The notes under the pieces were generated by a model. It worked only from the letters and a program-made list of their open reading frames with translations. It did no database searches and had not been told where the DNA came from. The translations under genes and the position numbers were made by a program. Positions 31,888 through 42,645 of a stretch of 64,000 nt of DNA are shown piece by piece; within the stretch, counting starts at the first letter, position 1; each line of letters opens with the position of its first letter. The stretch is from Distichodus sexfasciatus (taxonomy: Eukaryota; Chordata; Actinopteri; Characiformes; Distichodontidae): positions 2,288,870-2,352,869 of the forward strand of contig JAVGVS010000056.1 of NCBI GenBank assembly GCA_032718565.1, read 5' to 3'.

Positions 31888-33178
31888 TGCTCATAAACAC
31901 TATGTTAGTTGCTAATGTAGACTATGTTAGTTGCTAATAAACACTATGTTAGTTGCTAATGTAGACTATGTTAGTTGCTAATAAACACTATGGTGGTTGC
32001 TAATGTACACTGTAAGTTGCTAATGTACACTATGTTAGTTGCTCATAAACACTATGTTAGTTGCTAATAAACACTATGTTAGTTGCTAATGTACACTGTA
32101 AGTTGCTAATGCATGCTATGTTAGTTGCTAATGTTCTCTTGCTAATATACACTATGTTAGCTGCTAATGTACACTTGCTAATGTACACTATGTTAGTTAC
32201 TAATGTACACTACGTTAGTTGCTAATGTACACTGTAAGTTGCTAATGCACGCTATGTTAGTTGCTAATGTACACTATGTTAGTTGCTAAGAAACACTATG
32301 TTAGTTGCTAATAAACACTATGTTAGTTGCTAATGTACACTATGTTAGTTGCTAATGCACACTATGTTAGTTGCTAATGTACACTATGTTAGTTGCTAAT
32401 GTACACTATGTTAGTTGCTAATGTACACTGTAAGTTGCTAATGTACACTATGTTAGTTGCTAATAAACACTATGTTAGCTGCTAATGTACACTATGTTAG
32501 TTGCTAATGTACACTGTAAGTTGCTAATGTACTCTTGCTAATGTACACTATGTTAGCTGCTAATGTACACTTGCTAATGTACACTGTAAGTTGCTAATGT
32601 ACGCTATGTTAGCTGCTAATGAACACTTGCTAATGTACACTGTAAGTTGCTAATGTACGCTATGTTAGTTGCTAATGTAGTGTTGCTAATGTACACTATG
32701 TTAGTTGCTAATGTACACTTGCTAATGTACACTGTAAGTTGCTTATGTACACTGTTAGTTGCTAAATAACACTTGCTAATGTACACTGTAAGTTGCTAAT
32801 GCACGCTATGTTAGTTGCTAATGTACACTATGTAAGTTGCTAATAAACACTATGTTAGTTGCTAATGTACACTATGTTAGTTGCTAATGTACACTATGTT
32901 AGTTGCTAATAAACACTATGTTAGTTGCTAATAAACACTATGTTAGTTGCTAATGTACATTGTAAGTTGCTAATGTATGCTATGTTAGTTGCAAATGTAC
33001 TCTTCCTAATGTACACTATGTTAGCTGGTAATGTACACTTGCTAATGTACACTGTAAGTTGCTAATGCACGCTCTGTTAGTTGCTAATGTACACTGTAAG
33101 TTGCTAATGCACGCTATGTTAGTTGCTAATGTACACTGTAAGTTGCTATTGCACAGTATGCTTTTGGGAAACACATCC
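31888..33178. repeat. minisatellite grown from a foldback MITE
   Basis: Main unit GTACACTATGTTAGTTGCTA plus AT (22 bp), with 20-bp (ACTGTAAGTTGCTAAT) and 14-bp (GTACACTTGCTAAT) variants and AA-for-GT changes. Its right edge (33155-33178) is TATGCTTTTGGGAAACACAT, CC, which matches the right terminus of the 106-bp MITE at 30.1 kb (TATGCTTTTGGGAAGCGCAC, TCC). The left MITE terminus is not seen; the array abuts a SINE-1 tail. Confidence 0.93.
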
Positions 33179-33361
33179 TTGGTATTTTGGGGAACATGAT
33201 AACCATTTTGTTGCTAATTTAATCCCGAATGCAAAGTTATTGGCTAAGGTAAGAAGGTTCCCTTTTTTGACTCACTGCATGTTTTGTATTAAACCAACCA
33301 GCATTAAACCATCAGGTAAGACTCAAGAAAACACACTACCCAAAATCATATAATAATCACT
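33179..33361. other. single-copy DNA
   Basis: Nothing recognised. Confidence 0.4.
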
Positions 33362-33561
33362 TTTACATTTATGACATTTAGCACACGCTCTCATCCAGAG
33401 TGACTTCCTTTTCCTAATTAAAGTTTCCTCTGTCCCATTCCCGTTACTTGGGCTTAAGGGTCTTACTCAAGGACCCAGTGATGGTAGTGCTGGAGGTAGA
33501 ATTCAAACCCACAAGCTGTTGGTCCAGAGGTGAGCATCGTAACTGCTAGATCACCGTCAAC
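33362..33561 (-). mobile_element. SINE-2, near full length
   Basis: Tail TTTAGCACACGCTCTCATCC, body GGGCTTAAGGGTCTTACTCA, B-box region GAATTCAAACCCACAAGC, head ending near CTGCTAGATCACC. Confidence 0.83.
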
Positions 33562-33581
33562 CCAGATATTGTTACACATTT

Positions 33582-34231
33582 GTGACCCTCCACAGCAAAA
33601 CCAGTCGCTTGTCGCAAATTTTCAAAATTGAGTTATTGTGTTTTCATGAAAGGGCATAAAACAAGCTTCAAAACGATACCTATATCGAATGAATCAGGCG
33701 ACATATGACTGAGATATCAACATTCAAAGGAGTCGGGTTTCTCCTGTCACGCCAAGTGAGAAACGGAGAAATCTGCCTTTGAAGTTGACTATCGCCATAG
33801 CACTCACAGACGCTTGGTGCGGTCGCGGCTACGTTTGCATTTACGGTAGCCTACGCTGCATTCACAGCCACACGGATAGCCTACCTGCGTTAGGTTAACT
33901 GAACTCGGGAGACGAAGATGGATTCCGGAGAAATATTTTCACGCTAGTCAACCAGTGGATTTACCGTAAATATTGAAGTAGAGCGGTCAAAACCGAAACT
34001 TTTAACATTCTGCTGGAACTGAATTCCTCACCTCAAGAAAGTCACGTTTTTAGGATGGAAAGGGTAAGTTTTTCATTGAAATTTCTTCACAACAGTACAG
34101 TACAGACCTTCCACTGTTTCAAAACACTAAAAACAGAAAAAATCCAAAATTTTACCCCACGCAACATAAACGGTCGTTTTTCTCGGAAACCTCCATTGCG
34201 ACAAGCGACTGGTTTTGCCGTGGAGGGTCAT
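33582..34231 (+). mobile_element. TIR-A element copy 3, full length (650 bp)
   Basis: GTGACCCTCCACAGCAAAAC at the left; GGTTTTGCCGTGGAGGGTCA at the right. Target duplication ATTT at 33578-33581 and 34232-34235. The longest copy, with the undeleted interior. Confidence 0.94.
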
Positions 34232-34235
34232 ATTT

Positions 34236-35244
34236 AATTCTGAATGCAACAGTGAAATCATTTTTAAGAATCGGTCAACATTTCCAAAGTTATTGCAAAT
34301 GAACACAGCTCTCGTGTTTAACTCACAGTGAATTAATCTATTTATGTTCTTATTTGTCTCGACTCTTTCTTTGGCAGACTGTTTTTGACTACTGTCCATG
34401 TCGGTGGCGTAGAGTGAGTGTGTGGATTACTGCTAAGCGTGAGGGAGAGCTCAGAGATTAACATTCTTCAGGGATTTTTAACACTATGGGTGACAAATTT
34501 GCAACACTGCTGCTCTGTGTTCTTCGGTGGGGGGAGCCGGTGCTAATCTCCGGCCAGGTTTAAGAGAGGTCAGACGGAAAGAGAAGGGGGGAATCCTGCC
34601 ATCTGAAACATCAGCGAAGAACAACGCCTCTGCTGAAACTGACATGGAGTCCTGCTGATGGAACGGTCAACGTAACACTCTAAAGCCTTTGTGTTCTGCT
34701 GAAAAGAGCAGGGAAGATTTTTTTAAAAGTTGTTTGCCAGTTTGATTTGATCAGAGGTACAAAATAGTTCTGTGAGTCCATATCTTGGCTTGTGTCAATC
34801 AACTTCAGCAAACATTGTGTTTAAATTCTTTTGATGTTGCATTCAGATTTAAAGTTTATTATAAAGATTACTTAAATTTGTAACTTCAAAACCTGTAAAA
34901 TGACAGTGATCAAAAACACTTATCTTTTCTTGACCCACAGTGAGGGCTATATTTGCACAAACATTCTTCAAATCATCCACAATTGGGATTGGACATGGGG
35001 TTGGTTTCTTGAACATGTATTAAACCTATTCTTGGAATAAATTGTAGTACAAATGAAAATTTACCACTGACACTTAAGGCTAGTGTAAGACTAGGCTTAA
35101 TCTTAGAGATTGGCCCATGGAGTGAGTTTAAAATACAATATAAAATACAGATTTCAGTATCATTGATTTAAGTTTGTAAACGCAGGACTCAGCATCATAA
35201 AAAAGAGTTGATAAAATCAGTAACATCTGAATTTTATCAAACAT
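34236..35244. other. single-copy DNA
   Basis: 1 kb without recognised repeats; AT-rich except 34440-34680. Confidence 0.4.
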
Positions 35245-35255
35245 TAGAGCATTCA

Positions 35256-35614
35256 GGCAGCACGTTGGTGCTGTGGGTAGCGCTGCCGCCTCACAGCGAG
35301 AAGGTCCTGGGTTCGATCCCCGGTTCGGCCATGGCGCCTTCCTGTGTGGAGTCTGCATGCTCTCCCCATGTTCGCGTGGGTTTCCTCCAGGTGCTCTGGT
35401 TTCCTCCCACAGTCCCAAAGCATGTGATATAGGTTAATTGGCGACTCTAAATGAGATCTGTAAGGTGTGATTGTGTGAGTGTGTGTATCCTGCAATGTGT
35501 TGGTGCCTGCCCAGGGTTGGTCCCCACCTTGCGCCCGTAGGGTTCCCAGGATAGGCTTCAGTCCCACCGCGACCCCCACAGAGATTAAGTGGCCCATAAA
35601 ATGAGTGAATGAAC
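35256..35614 (+). mobile_element. SINE-3, full length, with 11-bp target duplication
   Basis: The tRNA-like head includes a perfect B box (GGGTTCGATCCCC near 35309-35321). The body reads GTGTGGAGTCTGCATGCTCT, GGTTTCCTCCCACAGTCCCA, GTGTGTATCCTGCAATGTGT, CCCACCGCGACCCCCACAGA, ending AAATGAGTGAATGAAC. TAGAGCATTCA flanks both sides (35245-35255 and 35615-35625). The perfect duplication points to insertion by LINE machinery and a fairly young age. Confidence 0.92.
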
Positions 35615-35625
35615 TAGAGCATTCA

Positions 35626-36149
35626 CAAACAAAAAATTCTCTAAACATTTTTACCAAAAATAGGTCATTTAAATAACATTTTAGTCACAGTCAAAAAATA
35701 CCAACGTAAAAGTCATCAATACTGTTGGTGAATCGCATCATCAATGATGCTTTGACCCAGACAATTCTTTAATAATGTTGGGAATTTTGCAAGGTATTAT
35801 AGCTGTTTAAACTGTGTATTTACCATTCCTACATACTTTGAACTCATTCTTCTTATTTTTAGGAAATAAGATTTACATTTTACTACATATTTTACTTAAA
35901 ATATAAATGCATGAAACCCATAAAGAAAATCTCGAATCTTGAATGGTCACCACAGTCATTAACCATGTGTAATCCTGACTGTGGCCTCGGAAATGTAATC
36001 TAGCAAAGGTTACACTCCCCTTATTGTTGTTATTATTATTTTTATCTCACAGCTCTATGATCTATTATTCATTCCACCACAGCAGAAGTTAAATGATAAT
36101 AAAACTAAAAAAAACATGTTAACCAGCATGCTTGTAACTTGTTTTGTGT
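35626..36149. other. single-copy AT-rich DNA
   Basis: No feature recognised. Confidence 0.4.
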
Positions 36150-36400
36150 TGCGGAGCTGCTGGTTATTTATTCATGAGGGTAGAAACGGAGAAGTGAGAA
36201 CGAGTGCAATAAATAATTAGGGGAAAGTGGGGAAACCAGGCACCGGCCCGGCGGGCGTCGAGCTGACGACGGTGATCCATCACCGGCCCGTCTGCCCCGG
36301 TTTGAGTCAAGAAGGTGTAATTCATCAGACCCGGGAGCGGGCTGACGAATAGAGACGAACGCCAAGGATTAATTAATAACGGTGTTAGTGCACAGATAAT
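36150..36400. other. conserved-element candidate
   Basis: GC-rich centre (36235-36330) flanked by homeodomain-type motifs: GTGCAATAAATAATTAGGGG, GGATTAATTAATAACGG. Unique in the window. Regulatory role is inference. Confidence 0.3.
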
Positions 36401-36576
36401 GACAGTGTTAAAATGTTATTGATGACCAAATTACGCCGGCCTGACTCATGTAGACTTTTCCTGCCTGTAACAACCCGCCATTTAAACATTTGTATGCTGG
36501 TGTTCATTAATGTTAATACCATTGTTTTTTCGCGGACTTGCACACACATTGCTAATTGCTGTTTTTATTCAGTAAA

Positions 36577-36602
36577 AGTATATATATATATATATATACA
36601 TA
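36577..36602. repeat. (TA)n microsatellite
   Basis: About eleven TA units just before a SINE-1. Confidence 0.85.
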
Positions 36603-36852
36603 TTATTATTTGTCATTGTGAACACACACCACAGCAACAGTACACAGTGTTCACAATGAAATGTAGACTCTGCATTTGACCCATCGGTGAAAGAGCAGTG
36701 GGCAGCTAACAAGGGCAGCCTGGGGAGAAAAGTCAGACAGTACACCTGCTCATGAGCACCTCAGTGGTAACTTTACTTGTGCGTTGCATTCAACCTGCAA
36801 CCTTCTGATCACAGGGCTAACACCCTTCCAAGCACGCCACCAACTCCCCCAC
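36603..36852 (-). mobile_element. SINE-1, full length, diverged
   Basis: Tail ATTATTTGTCATTGTGAACA (reverse), body CCCATCGGTGAAAGAGCAGT, core and head (reverse, ending GCCACCAACTCCCCC). Confidence 0.86.
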
Positions 36853-37435
36853 ATGCACCATCTGTCTCACAGGTAACACAGGAGAATTCTCTTGTTTGCT
36901 GAGACAGAGTGGGTTTGATTTTGGTTTTCCTTTCCCTGCTGACGTATTTTATGACGGGAGATTATGTTTGTTGTATGGACTTCCTTGCAGCGAGGAGTTT
37001 TACTAAAGCCTTCAATCAGAAGCCTTTTTTTGTGTGTCGTGACTGTTTTCATTTCCTCTTGTGAATCCTCAGGAGAGACTGAAAACGCTTGAAAACTGAA
37101 AGTTGTGTTGGACTGAAAGGTCAGAGACGTCGCTATGTCCAGTAAAGCATTACAAATGAAAAAGTGGTACAAACGGTCTGGGACGATAGGTCAGAACGTG
37201 CAAAAAGAAATAAATTTATACCTTCAGAAAATTCATGAAAGTAGAGAAAATTCATGAGAGTCATGAAACTACACCTTCTGTATTCTGTGAACCCAAAAAA
37301 TGGACCTCTATAATTTTATTTCACTTTTCAAATTGAAACTTGCACTGTTGCATTCTACAGTAAACATCGACCATTGTATTACCCACCACACCTTAAATGT
37401 TTAGCTAATATATTCTGTGAAATGACACTGATTAC
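36853..37435. other. single-copy DNA
   Basis: A minus-strand frame of 101 codons (36867-37172) has no recognisable domain; nothing else seen. Confidence 0.4.
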
Positions 37436-37439
37436 AAAT

Positions 37440-38044
37440 GTGACTTCTCCACGGCAAAAACCAGTCACTTGTCAGCAATTTCTGCACCTGATGTTATTTT
37501 CATGAAAGGGTATAAATCAAGCTTCAAAACGCATACCTAAATCAATGAATGGGGACGACATATGACTGAGATATCAACATTCAAATGAGTTTTAATTCTC
37601 CTGTCATGCCAAGGTTATAAAAACAGAGACATCTGAAGTTGACTATCGCCGTAGCACTCACAGACGCTTGGTGCGGTCGCGCTACGTTTGCATTTACGGT
37701 AGCCTACACTGCATTCACAGCCACACGGATAGCCTACCTGCGTTAGGTTAACTGAACTCGGGAGACGAAGATGGATTCCGGAGAAATATCTTCACGTTAG
37801 TCAAACCAGTGGATTTAGCGCAATATTGAAGTAGAGCGGTCAAAACAGAAACTTTTAACATTCTGCTGGAATTGAATTCCTTAAGTCAAGTTTTTTAGCG
37901 AAATTTATTCAACAGTACAACAGTACAGTATAGACCTTTACTACTGTTTCAAAACACTAAAAACAAAAAATCCAAAATTTTACCCCACGCAACATAAACG
38001 CTCGTTTTTCTCGACAAGCGACTGGTTTTGCCGTGGAGAGTCAC
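37440..38044 (+). mobile_element. TIR-A element copy 4 (605 bp)
   Basis: Ends GTGACTTCTCCACGGCAAAA and GGTTTTGCCGTGGAGAGTCA, C. Duplication AAAT at 37436-37439 and 38045-38048. Several small indels near the left part; it is the most diverged full-length copy. Confidence 0.93.
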
Positions 38045-38212
38045 AAATAATAATGTCTTCATATTAACAAGGCATAAGAACTTAAACTGGGAACCAAAAT
38101 GTCAATCTATGACCTAAAAGAAGTCTAGTTGCTTTCAAATCAAGTCATCAGGTATATCACGTCCTGGTAACTGAGAACCTACACGTCAATTTATGAACAA
38201 AGTGAATTAAAC

Positions 38213-38477
38213 AGTCCCTTCAGGATTTTGAGAGATTGTTGTGGCCTAAAATGTCTGATTTTGCGGCAGCTTTTCTAAAAAATTATAATGAAAATGGCTG
38301 TATTTTTATGTTTTGTTGCAATAAAGTTGCAGGAGCAAGTCAAAGTTGCGGAAATATTTGCGATTTTGTCTCCCTTTATAATGATTTTTTAACAATGAAT
38401 TAATATTTATTTTTAATAAATAGTTATTTTTTAAGGTAAATGTGAGGCGTTTGCAACATTGCAACATCCTGGAGGGT
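38213..38477 (+). mobile_element. hAT-like MITE (CAGTCCCTTC ends)
   Basis: Left end near 38213 CAGTCCCTTCAGGATTTT, right end ATCCTGGAGGGTCTG. Shares GGCAGCTTTTCTAAAAAA and AAGGTAAATGTGAGGCGTTT with the longer copy at 23.0 kb. Confidence 0.72.
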
Positions 38478-38573
38478 CTGATTATTTGTCATTGTGAACA
38501 TAGCACAGCACACAGTGCACCACAATCAAATGTGGCCTCTGCATTTGACCCATCCGTGAATGAACAGTGTGCA
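38478..38573 (-). mobile_element. SINE-1 tail half, head-to-head with the next copy
   Basis: Reverse tail ATTATTTGTCATTGTGAACA through CATCCGTGAATGAACAGT; stops at GTGTGCAGC where the plus copy begins. Confidence 0.85.
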
Positions 38574-38784
38574 GCGGTGTAACGGTTAGGGAGTTCGTCC
38601 TGTGATCAGAAGGTTGCCGGTTCAAGTCCCAGACTGCTAAAGGTACCACCGAGGTGCTAATAAGCAAGGTAGCGTTCCCAAGCACTGCCAAAAAAGCTGC
38701 TCTCTGCTCCTTCACGGATGAGTCAAATGTAGAGGTCACATTTCGTTGTGGTGCAATGCGTTCACAATGATAATTACTCACCTA
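38574..38784 (+). mobile_element. SINE-1, near full length
   Basis: Head GGTGTAACGGTTAGGGAGTT, B box GGTTCAAGTCCC, body and tail GTTCACAATGATAATTACTC. With the preceding minus fragment it gives a foldback with arms of about 90 bp and a loop of about 120 nt made of the tRNA-like head. Confidence 0.88.
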
Positions 38785-39485
38785 AAATCACTTAAAAAAT
38801 GCATCACTAAGACAACCGCTACAAAAACCAAACTCTGACTCACATAATTCATATTTTTACTGCACTCAAATCTGCGCAAGTCGGATCACGAAAGGGGAAA
38901 GATCTGTGTCTTAACTGGGGTTTAATGACGGATTGCTCACGCTTTCCACAGAGTTAGCTCTTGCAGTGCACTCGAAATAATTGCATGAAGGAAATTATCT
39001 CTGACATTTTTTTTTCCTCGTAAGTCTAAGTTGGGTCATTTTTCCTTGCACCATTTTGTCCCCGGGAATATTACTCAATTTTACCAATTACACGTTTTAG
39101 TTCCACCTTCTTGATTGAGCAATCGGTCAGAGGTTTTTCAAAGCTTCCTTCTGTCTTTTTTTCCCCCACATTTTCATCTTCAACTCCCAGTTATAGAGAG
39201 AGCCATCCTTCACGAGCTCACGTCCTCACTCTCTCCCGCTAATGACAGGATTTGTTTGGACAGGTGTGTTTGCACGAGTCCTTGCTCTGTTTAACCCCCT
39301 CGGAAAAAGAGAAAAAAAATCCCAGTTCTGGGTGTGGTTGAAGGATTATCTCCCGGTGTTTGCCAGTCCAAACCTCTCCGATTGTAGCCGCTAAGAGTCT
39401 CTTCAAAAGCTATTGTCCAAACGCTTAGCCATACCTGTGTTTGCAGAAGCAGGTTAAAAGGTAGCAGTCAAAGTTTAAGAGTGTC
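38785..39485. other. single-copy DNA, conserved-element candidate 39060-39420
   Basis: Repeat-free, high-complexity; contains CTAATGACAGGATTTG and AGGATTATCTCCC. No frame with a domain. Confidence 0.3.
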
Positions 39486-39600
39486 ACGCTGCCAATGTTG
39501 CGGAGCTACTTTTAAAACGGTAGCTTCTCAAGTCACAAGCTACTTGCCATTAAAAGTTGCTACTGATTTTAATATAGTAGTTAGCTACACTACATAGAAG
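39486..39600. mobile_element. hAT-like AGCTAC-rich fragment
   Basis: CCAATGTTGCGGAGCTACTT, GTAGCTTCTCAAGTC, ACAAGCTACTTGCC. This resembles the end of a CAGTGTTGGG hAT rich in AGCTAC motifs. Confidence 0.4.
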
Positions 39601-40239
39601 CTGTTTCTTCCAGTAATACTTCATTTTTGTGCTGTAGGACTCTCTTAAATCATATTAACAAAATGTGAAACAGGAAGTTTCAAAAAGACCAAAAGACCAA
39701 AATGGAATGTGAATGTGTATTTTCATTTTTCTATAAAATGGGAAATCAGAGAAGAACTAGTTAATCCTTTTTTTCACTTTGGTTTTGGAACCGGATCCTT
39801 AAAAACAACGTTTTTTGGCTTTGAGTTTTGTTTTTAACTTATAAGGATGCAAGAAAGCTCTATATTGAAGAAAGCTCTATATTAATAAAAATGCAATGTA
39901 GTGGGTCAAAACATACTGTTTCTCAGCTGTTCTTCTTAAATCACACCGAGTCGTCTCCTCATTTGTTTGCTGCGTTTCTGTAACTGGTGTTTAACACCCA
40001 GAAGAGTGTGTGTGTGTGTGAGCCCTGTTAAAGGGAGATTAGCAGTGTGGCGTGTTGTGTGCTGGAGGCTGTTTAACAGCAGGGGTTTTTCAGTTTGTGG
40101 TTCGCCGCTCCGCTCTATCGGCCCACTCAGGATGGAGTGAGAACTCCATCACTCCTGACAGAGGGGCTTTAAAACCAAACCGAGTCCCGCACGGAATTAG
40201 CCACGGCGAAAGGAAATGTAGCTAAAAAGAAGCGGTGGC
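39601..40239. other. single-copy DNA
   Basis: A short (TG)n at 40003-40021; otherwise no feature. Confidence 0.4.
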
Positions 40240-40600
40240 AGGCAGCAGAGCTAGCTAAAATTAACTATGCTACAAATGGAACTACTTTTTACAGGTGACT
40301 TCTCTGTAGTGAAATAGTTTATAAAACATTGTAGCTTTTCCGCTAACTTTCTTATTAATCGCAAGGCCACGTGGCACATTAACTGTAATTACTAATATTG
40401 CGGAGTGGCTAAATACAATTAGTTATTAAATGAACTTAGCCATTTTTTGGAGAAATCATTGGTATTTTAAGTCATTTTTTCAGTAGCGAACCTACTTTTA
40501 AAATGCTCAAGCTTTTTCACAAAATAACTTTTTCATGAATAGCAATGTAAGGTGGCACATTTACTGTACTAATATTACAGAGTGAATTTACTGTAAGGCC
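40240..40600. repeat. AGCTA-rich segment with an internal tandem duplication
   Basis: AAGGCCACGTGGCACATTAA..ACTAATATTGCGGAGTG (about 40362-40407) recurs as AATGTAAGGTGGCACATTTA..ACTAATATTACAGAGTG (about 40542-40584), about 180 bp apart. It looks like part of an AGCTAC-type hAT interior. Confidence 0.45.
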
Positions 40601-40605
40601 CTTCA

Positions 40606-40888
40606 GGACAAATGCAGAACGTGGTCAAAACAACTCTCTTTAATGGGCAGTTACAATACGGTAATCCAGTATAAATAAAAGACAAGTCAGGGTCAAATCA
40701 AAGAGAACAGGCCAGAAATATGTTCAGCAATGTAGGAACATGAGGCACAACAATACTTTGCAGTGTGTTATGTGAAAACAGGGGCTTAAATACCTAAATT
40801 AAAGAGTCATGTGATTAGTACTCAGGTGATGCAGATCTAGGCAGTTGGTTCAAAATGTGGTCTAGGACAATGGATTGTCAATCCATAA
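40606..40888 (-). repeat. repeat H, copy 1 (unassigned)
   Basis: Block with AATGCAGAACGTGGTCAAAA, ACAGGCCAGAAATATG, CAATACTTTGCAGTGTGT, GGGGCTTAAATACC, ACTCAGGTGATGCAGATC. The same order of motifs recurs at 42.1-42.65 kb. It may be a LTR or terminal part of a larger element; orientation is arbitrary. Confidence 0.45.
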
Positions 40889-40935
40889 AAACACAATGTG
40901 ACCTCTGCATTTGACCCATCCATAAAGCAGCACCA
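40889..40935 (-). mobile_element. SINE-1 body fragment
   Basis: CAATGTGACCTCTGCATTTG, ACCCATCCATAAAGCAG; rest absent. Confidence 0.7.
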
Positions 40936-41608
40936 AATCAACACTAAAGTGTGTGAGTTAAAAAAATAGGAAATCATTCATTATTCATTATTCACTATTA
41001 ATTATTCATTAACATGCTTTTTTCAGTTTGGTTTTTACCTTTAATTGTTACACTGTAAAAATACATTTTAAATGTACTATACTATATAAAAGTCAACAGA
41101 ACATTGCAATTATGGCCTTTCACATTACACTAGCAGACAAACGGTTCATTTAAATACAGTCTATAATGATTATAATTAAATTAGATTAACAACAGCACTT
41201 TTGTGATATACTGGGATGCTGTTAGCATATATTACTGCTGTTGTGTTTAATCTTGATTTACATACATGCCATTAGCAGATAGGACGGCTTGCCTCCAACG
41301 TATTTATCCAGTGCTGACTAAAGTAATTGACTGTTAAGGAAAGATAAGGGAGAGAGATGAGGAGCTGCATTAAGATTTTATGGAATGAAGCTGACATCTG
41401 CATATAAAGATAAAATGCAAGAATTTGTTGTATATCATGTGCAAAATTGAAGTTAGGAGGGTAAAAATTAAAGCTTTTAATCTGGAAGCTGTATTTGAAA
41501 AGCTTTAGCTTTAACTTAACAACTTTAGTTATTGTTTGCACAAATGCTGTAGAACTAACTTACTAAAGTAATTTAATGTACGTTGAAAGTCAAAAAAGTT
41601 TATTTAAA
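40936..41608. other. single-copy AT-rich DNA
   Basis: No feature recognised. Confidence 0.4.
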
Positions 41609-41840
41609 TGACTGATTATTTGTCATTGTGAACTCAGCACAGCACTGAGTGGACCACAACAAAATGTGTCCATGAAGGAGCAGTGGGCAGATTTGGCAGT
41701 GACTGGAGAGCAGTGCTGGGAATGGCACCTTGCTCATGAGTATCTCAGTGGTACCTTTACCAGTCCAGGACATGAACCGGTGACCGTCCGGTCGCAGGGC
41801 CAACTCATCAACCGTTCTGTTATGCTACCAACTGCCCCGG
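41609..41840 (-). mobile_element. SINE-1 with small body deletion
   Basis: Tail ATTATTTGTCATTGTGAACT, core GCTCATGAGTATCTCAGTGG, head ending GCTACCAACTGCCCC. The GGGTCAAATGCAGAGG block is lost. Confidence 0.87.
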
Positions 41841-41932
41841 ATCTATAATTCGACAACGCTGACAGATTCCCAAAGGCTTTTCCACTTAGAAATCAATTTT
41901 CAACACAATGCTAATTATATTTATAATATCAA

Positions 41933-42030
41933 GGTGGTGATGGTGGTCTAGTGGTTAAGAATCGTCTATAGACCAAGGGGTTGTGGATTTGAATCCTAAC
42001 TCCAGCACTACCTTCATTGAGACGCTAATC
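41933..42030 (+). mobile_element. SINE-2 head fragment
   Basis: GGTGGTCTAGTGGTTAAGAA, B box GGATTTGAATCC, CAGCACTACCTTCATTGAG; the tail is missing. Confidence 0.75.
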
Positions 42031-42109
42031 TTGATGTATATTTAGTAGAATTGTTGAATTTGGTTGCCATGTATCTGTTGCTTAGTACATATGGGGATGC
42101 AAAATCTGA

Positions 42110-42645
42110 TGTTGTAGAATAAGCAAACAAACTAATCCAAATCAGGGTGAAAAAACAAAGAACAATCCAGAAATACCAGACAGTGGCAGGTACACATGAA
42201 GGCAGAACAGGAAATGCTCAGCTTGTACTACAAGAAATTGCAATATTTTTGCAAAGAAATTTCTAGAACATTCATTTATTCATTATCTGAACCCTTTGGT
42301 CCCTGTCTGGGTTGCAGGGACCGGAGTCTATCCCTGGATTTCGGGCACGAGGAGGGGACTAACTCTGGGGGCAATTTAGAGTAACCAACCAACCTACAGT
42401 GCATGCTTTTGGAATGTGGAAGGAAACCAGAGCATCCCGGAGAAACGGCTGACCCAAGGATCAAACCCAGGTCCTTCGTGCTGTGAGGCAACAGCGCTAA
42501 CCACCATGCTGCCATGCTCTATAAATACCAAAAGTCAGGGGCGTGAGAAGTTAAAACTCAGGTGATCCCGATCTAGTAATTAAGGGGTTGTTTCGAAGAT
42601 CCGGGATGGGGTCCGGCCAAAGTGGTAGGTCAAGCCCCAGTTTTG
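42110..42645 (-). repeat. repeat H, copy 2, interrupted by SINE-3
   Basis: 42120-42260 (ACAATCCAGAAATACCAG, GGCAGAACAGGAAATGCTCA) and 42517-42640 (ATAAATACC..AACTCAGGTGATCCCGATCT) flank a minus-strand SINE-3. Parallels copy 1. Confidence 0.45.
42266..42515 (-). mobile_element. SINE-3, diverged
   Basis: Minus strand: GCAGCATGGTGGTTAGCGCT, GTTGCCTCACAGCACGAAGG, GGTTTCCTTCCACATTCC and AGGGATAGACTCCGGTCCCT near the 3' end. Shorter and older than the 35.3-kb copy. Confidence 0.8.

Noticed and set aside
31888..33178. CRISPR-like or centromeric satellite array
   Set aside because: No spacers; only 1.3 kb, and the edge matches a MITE terminus.
35303..35325. Stand-alone tRNA gene from the perfect B box
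   Set aside because: The anticodon arm and acceptor do not fold as a tRNA; the head belongs to SINE-3 with an 11-bp target duplication.
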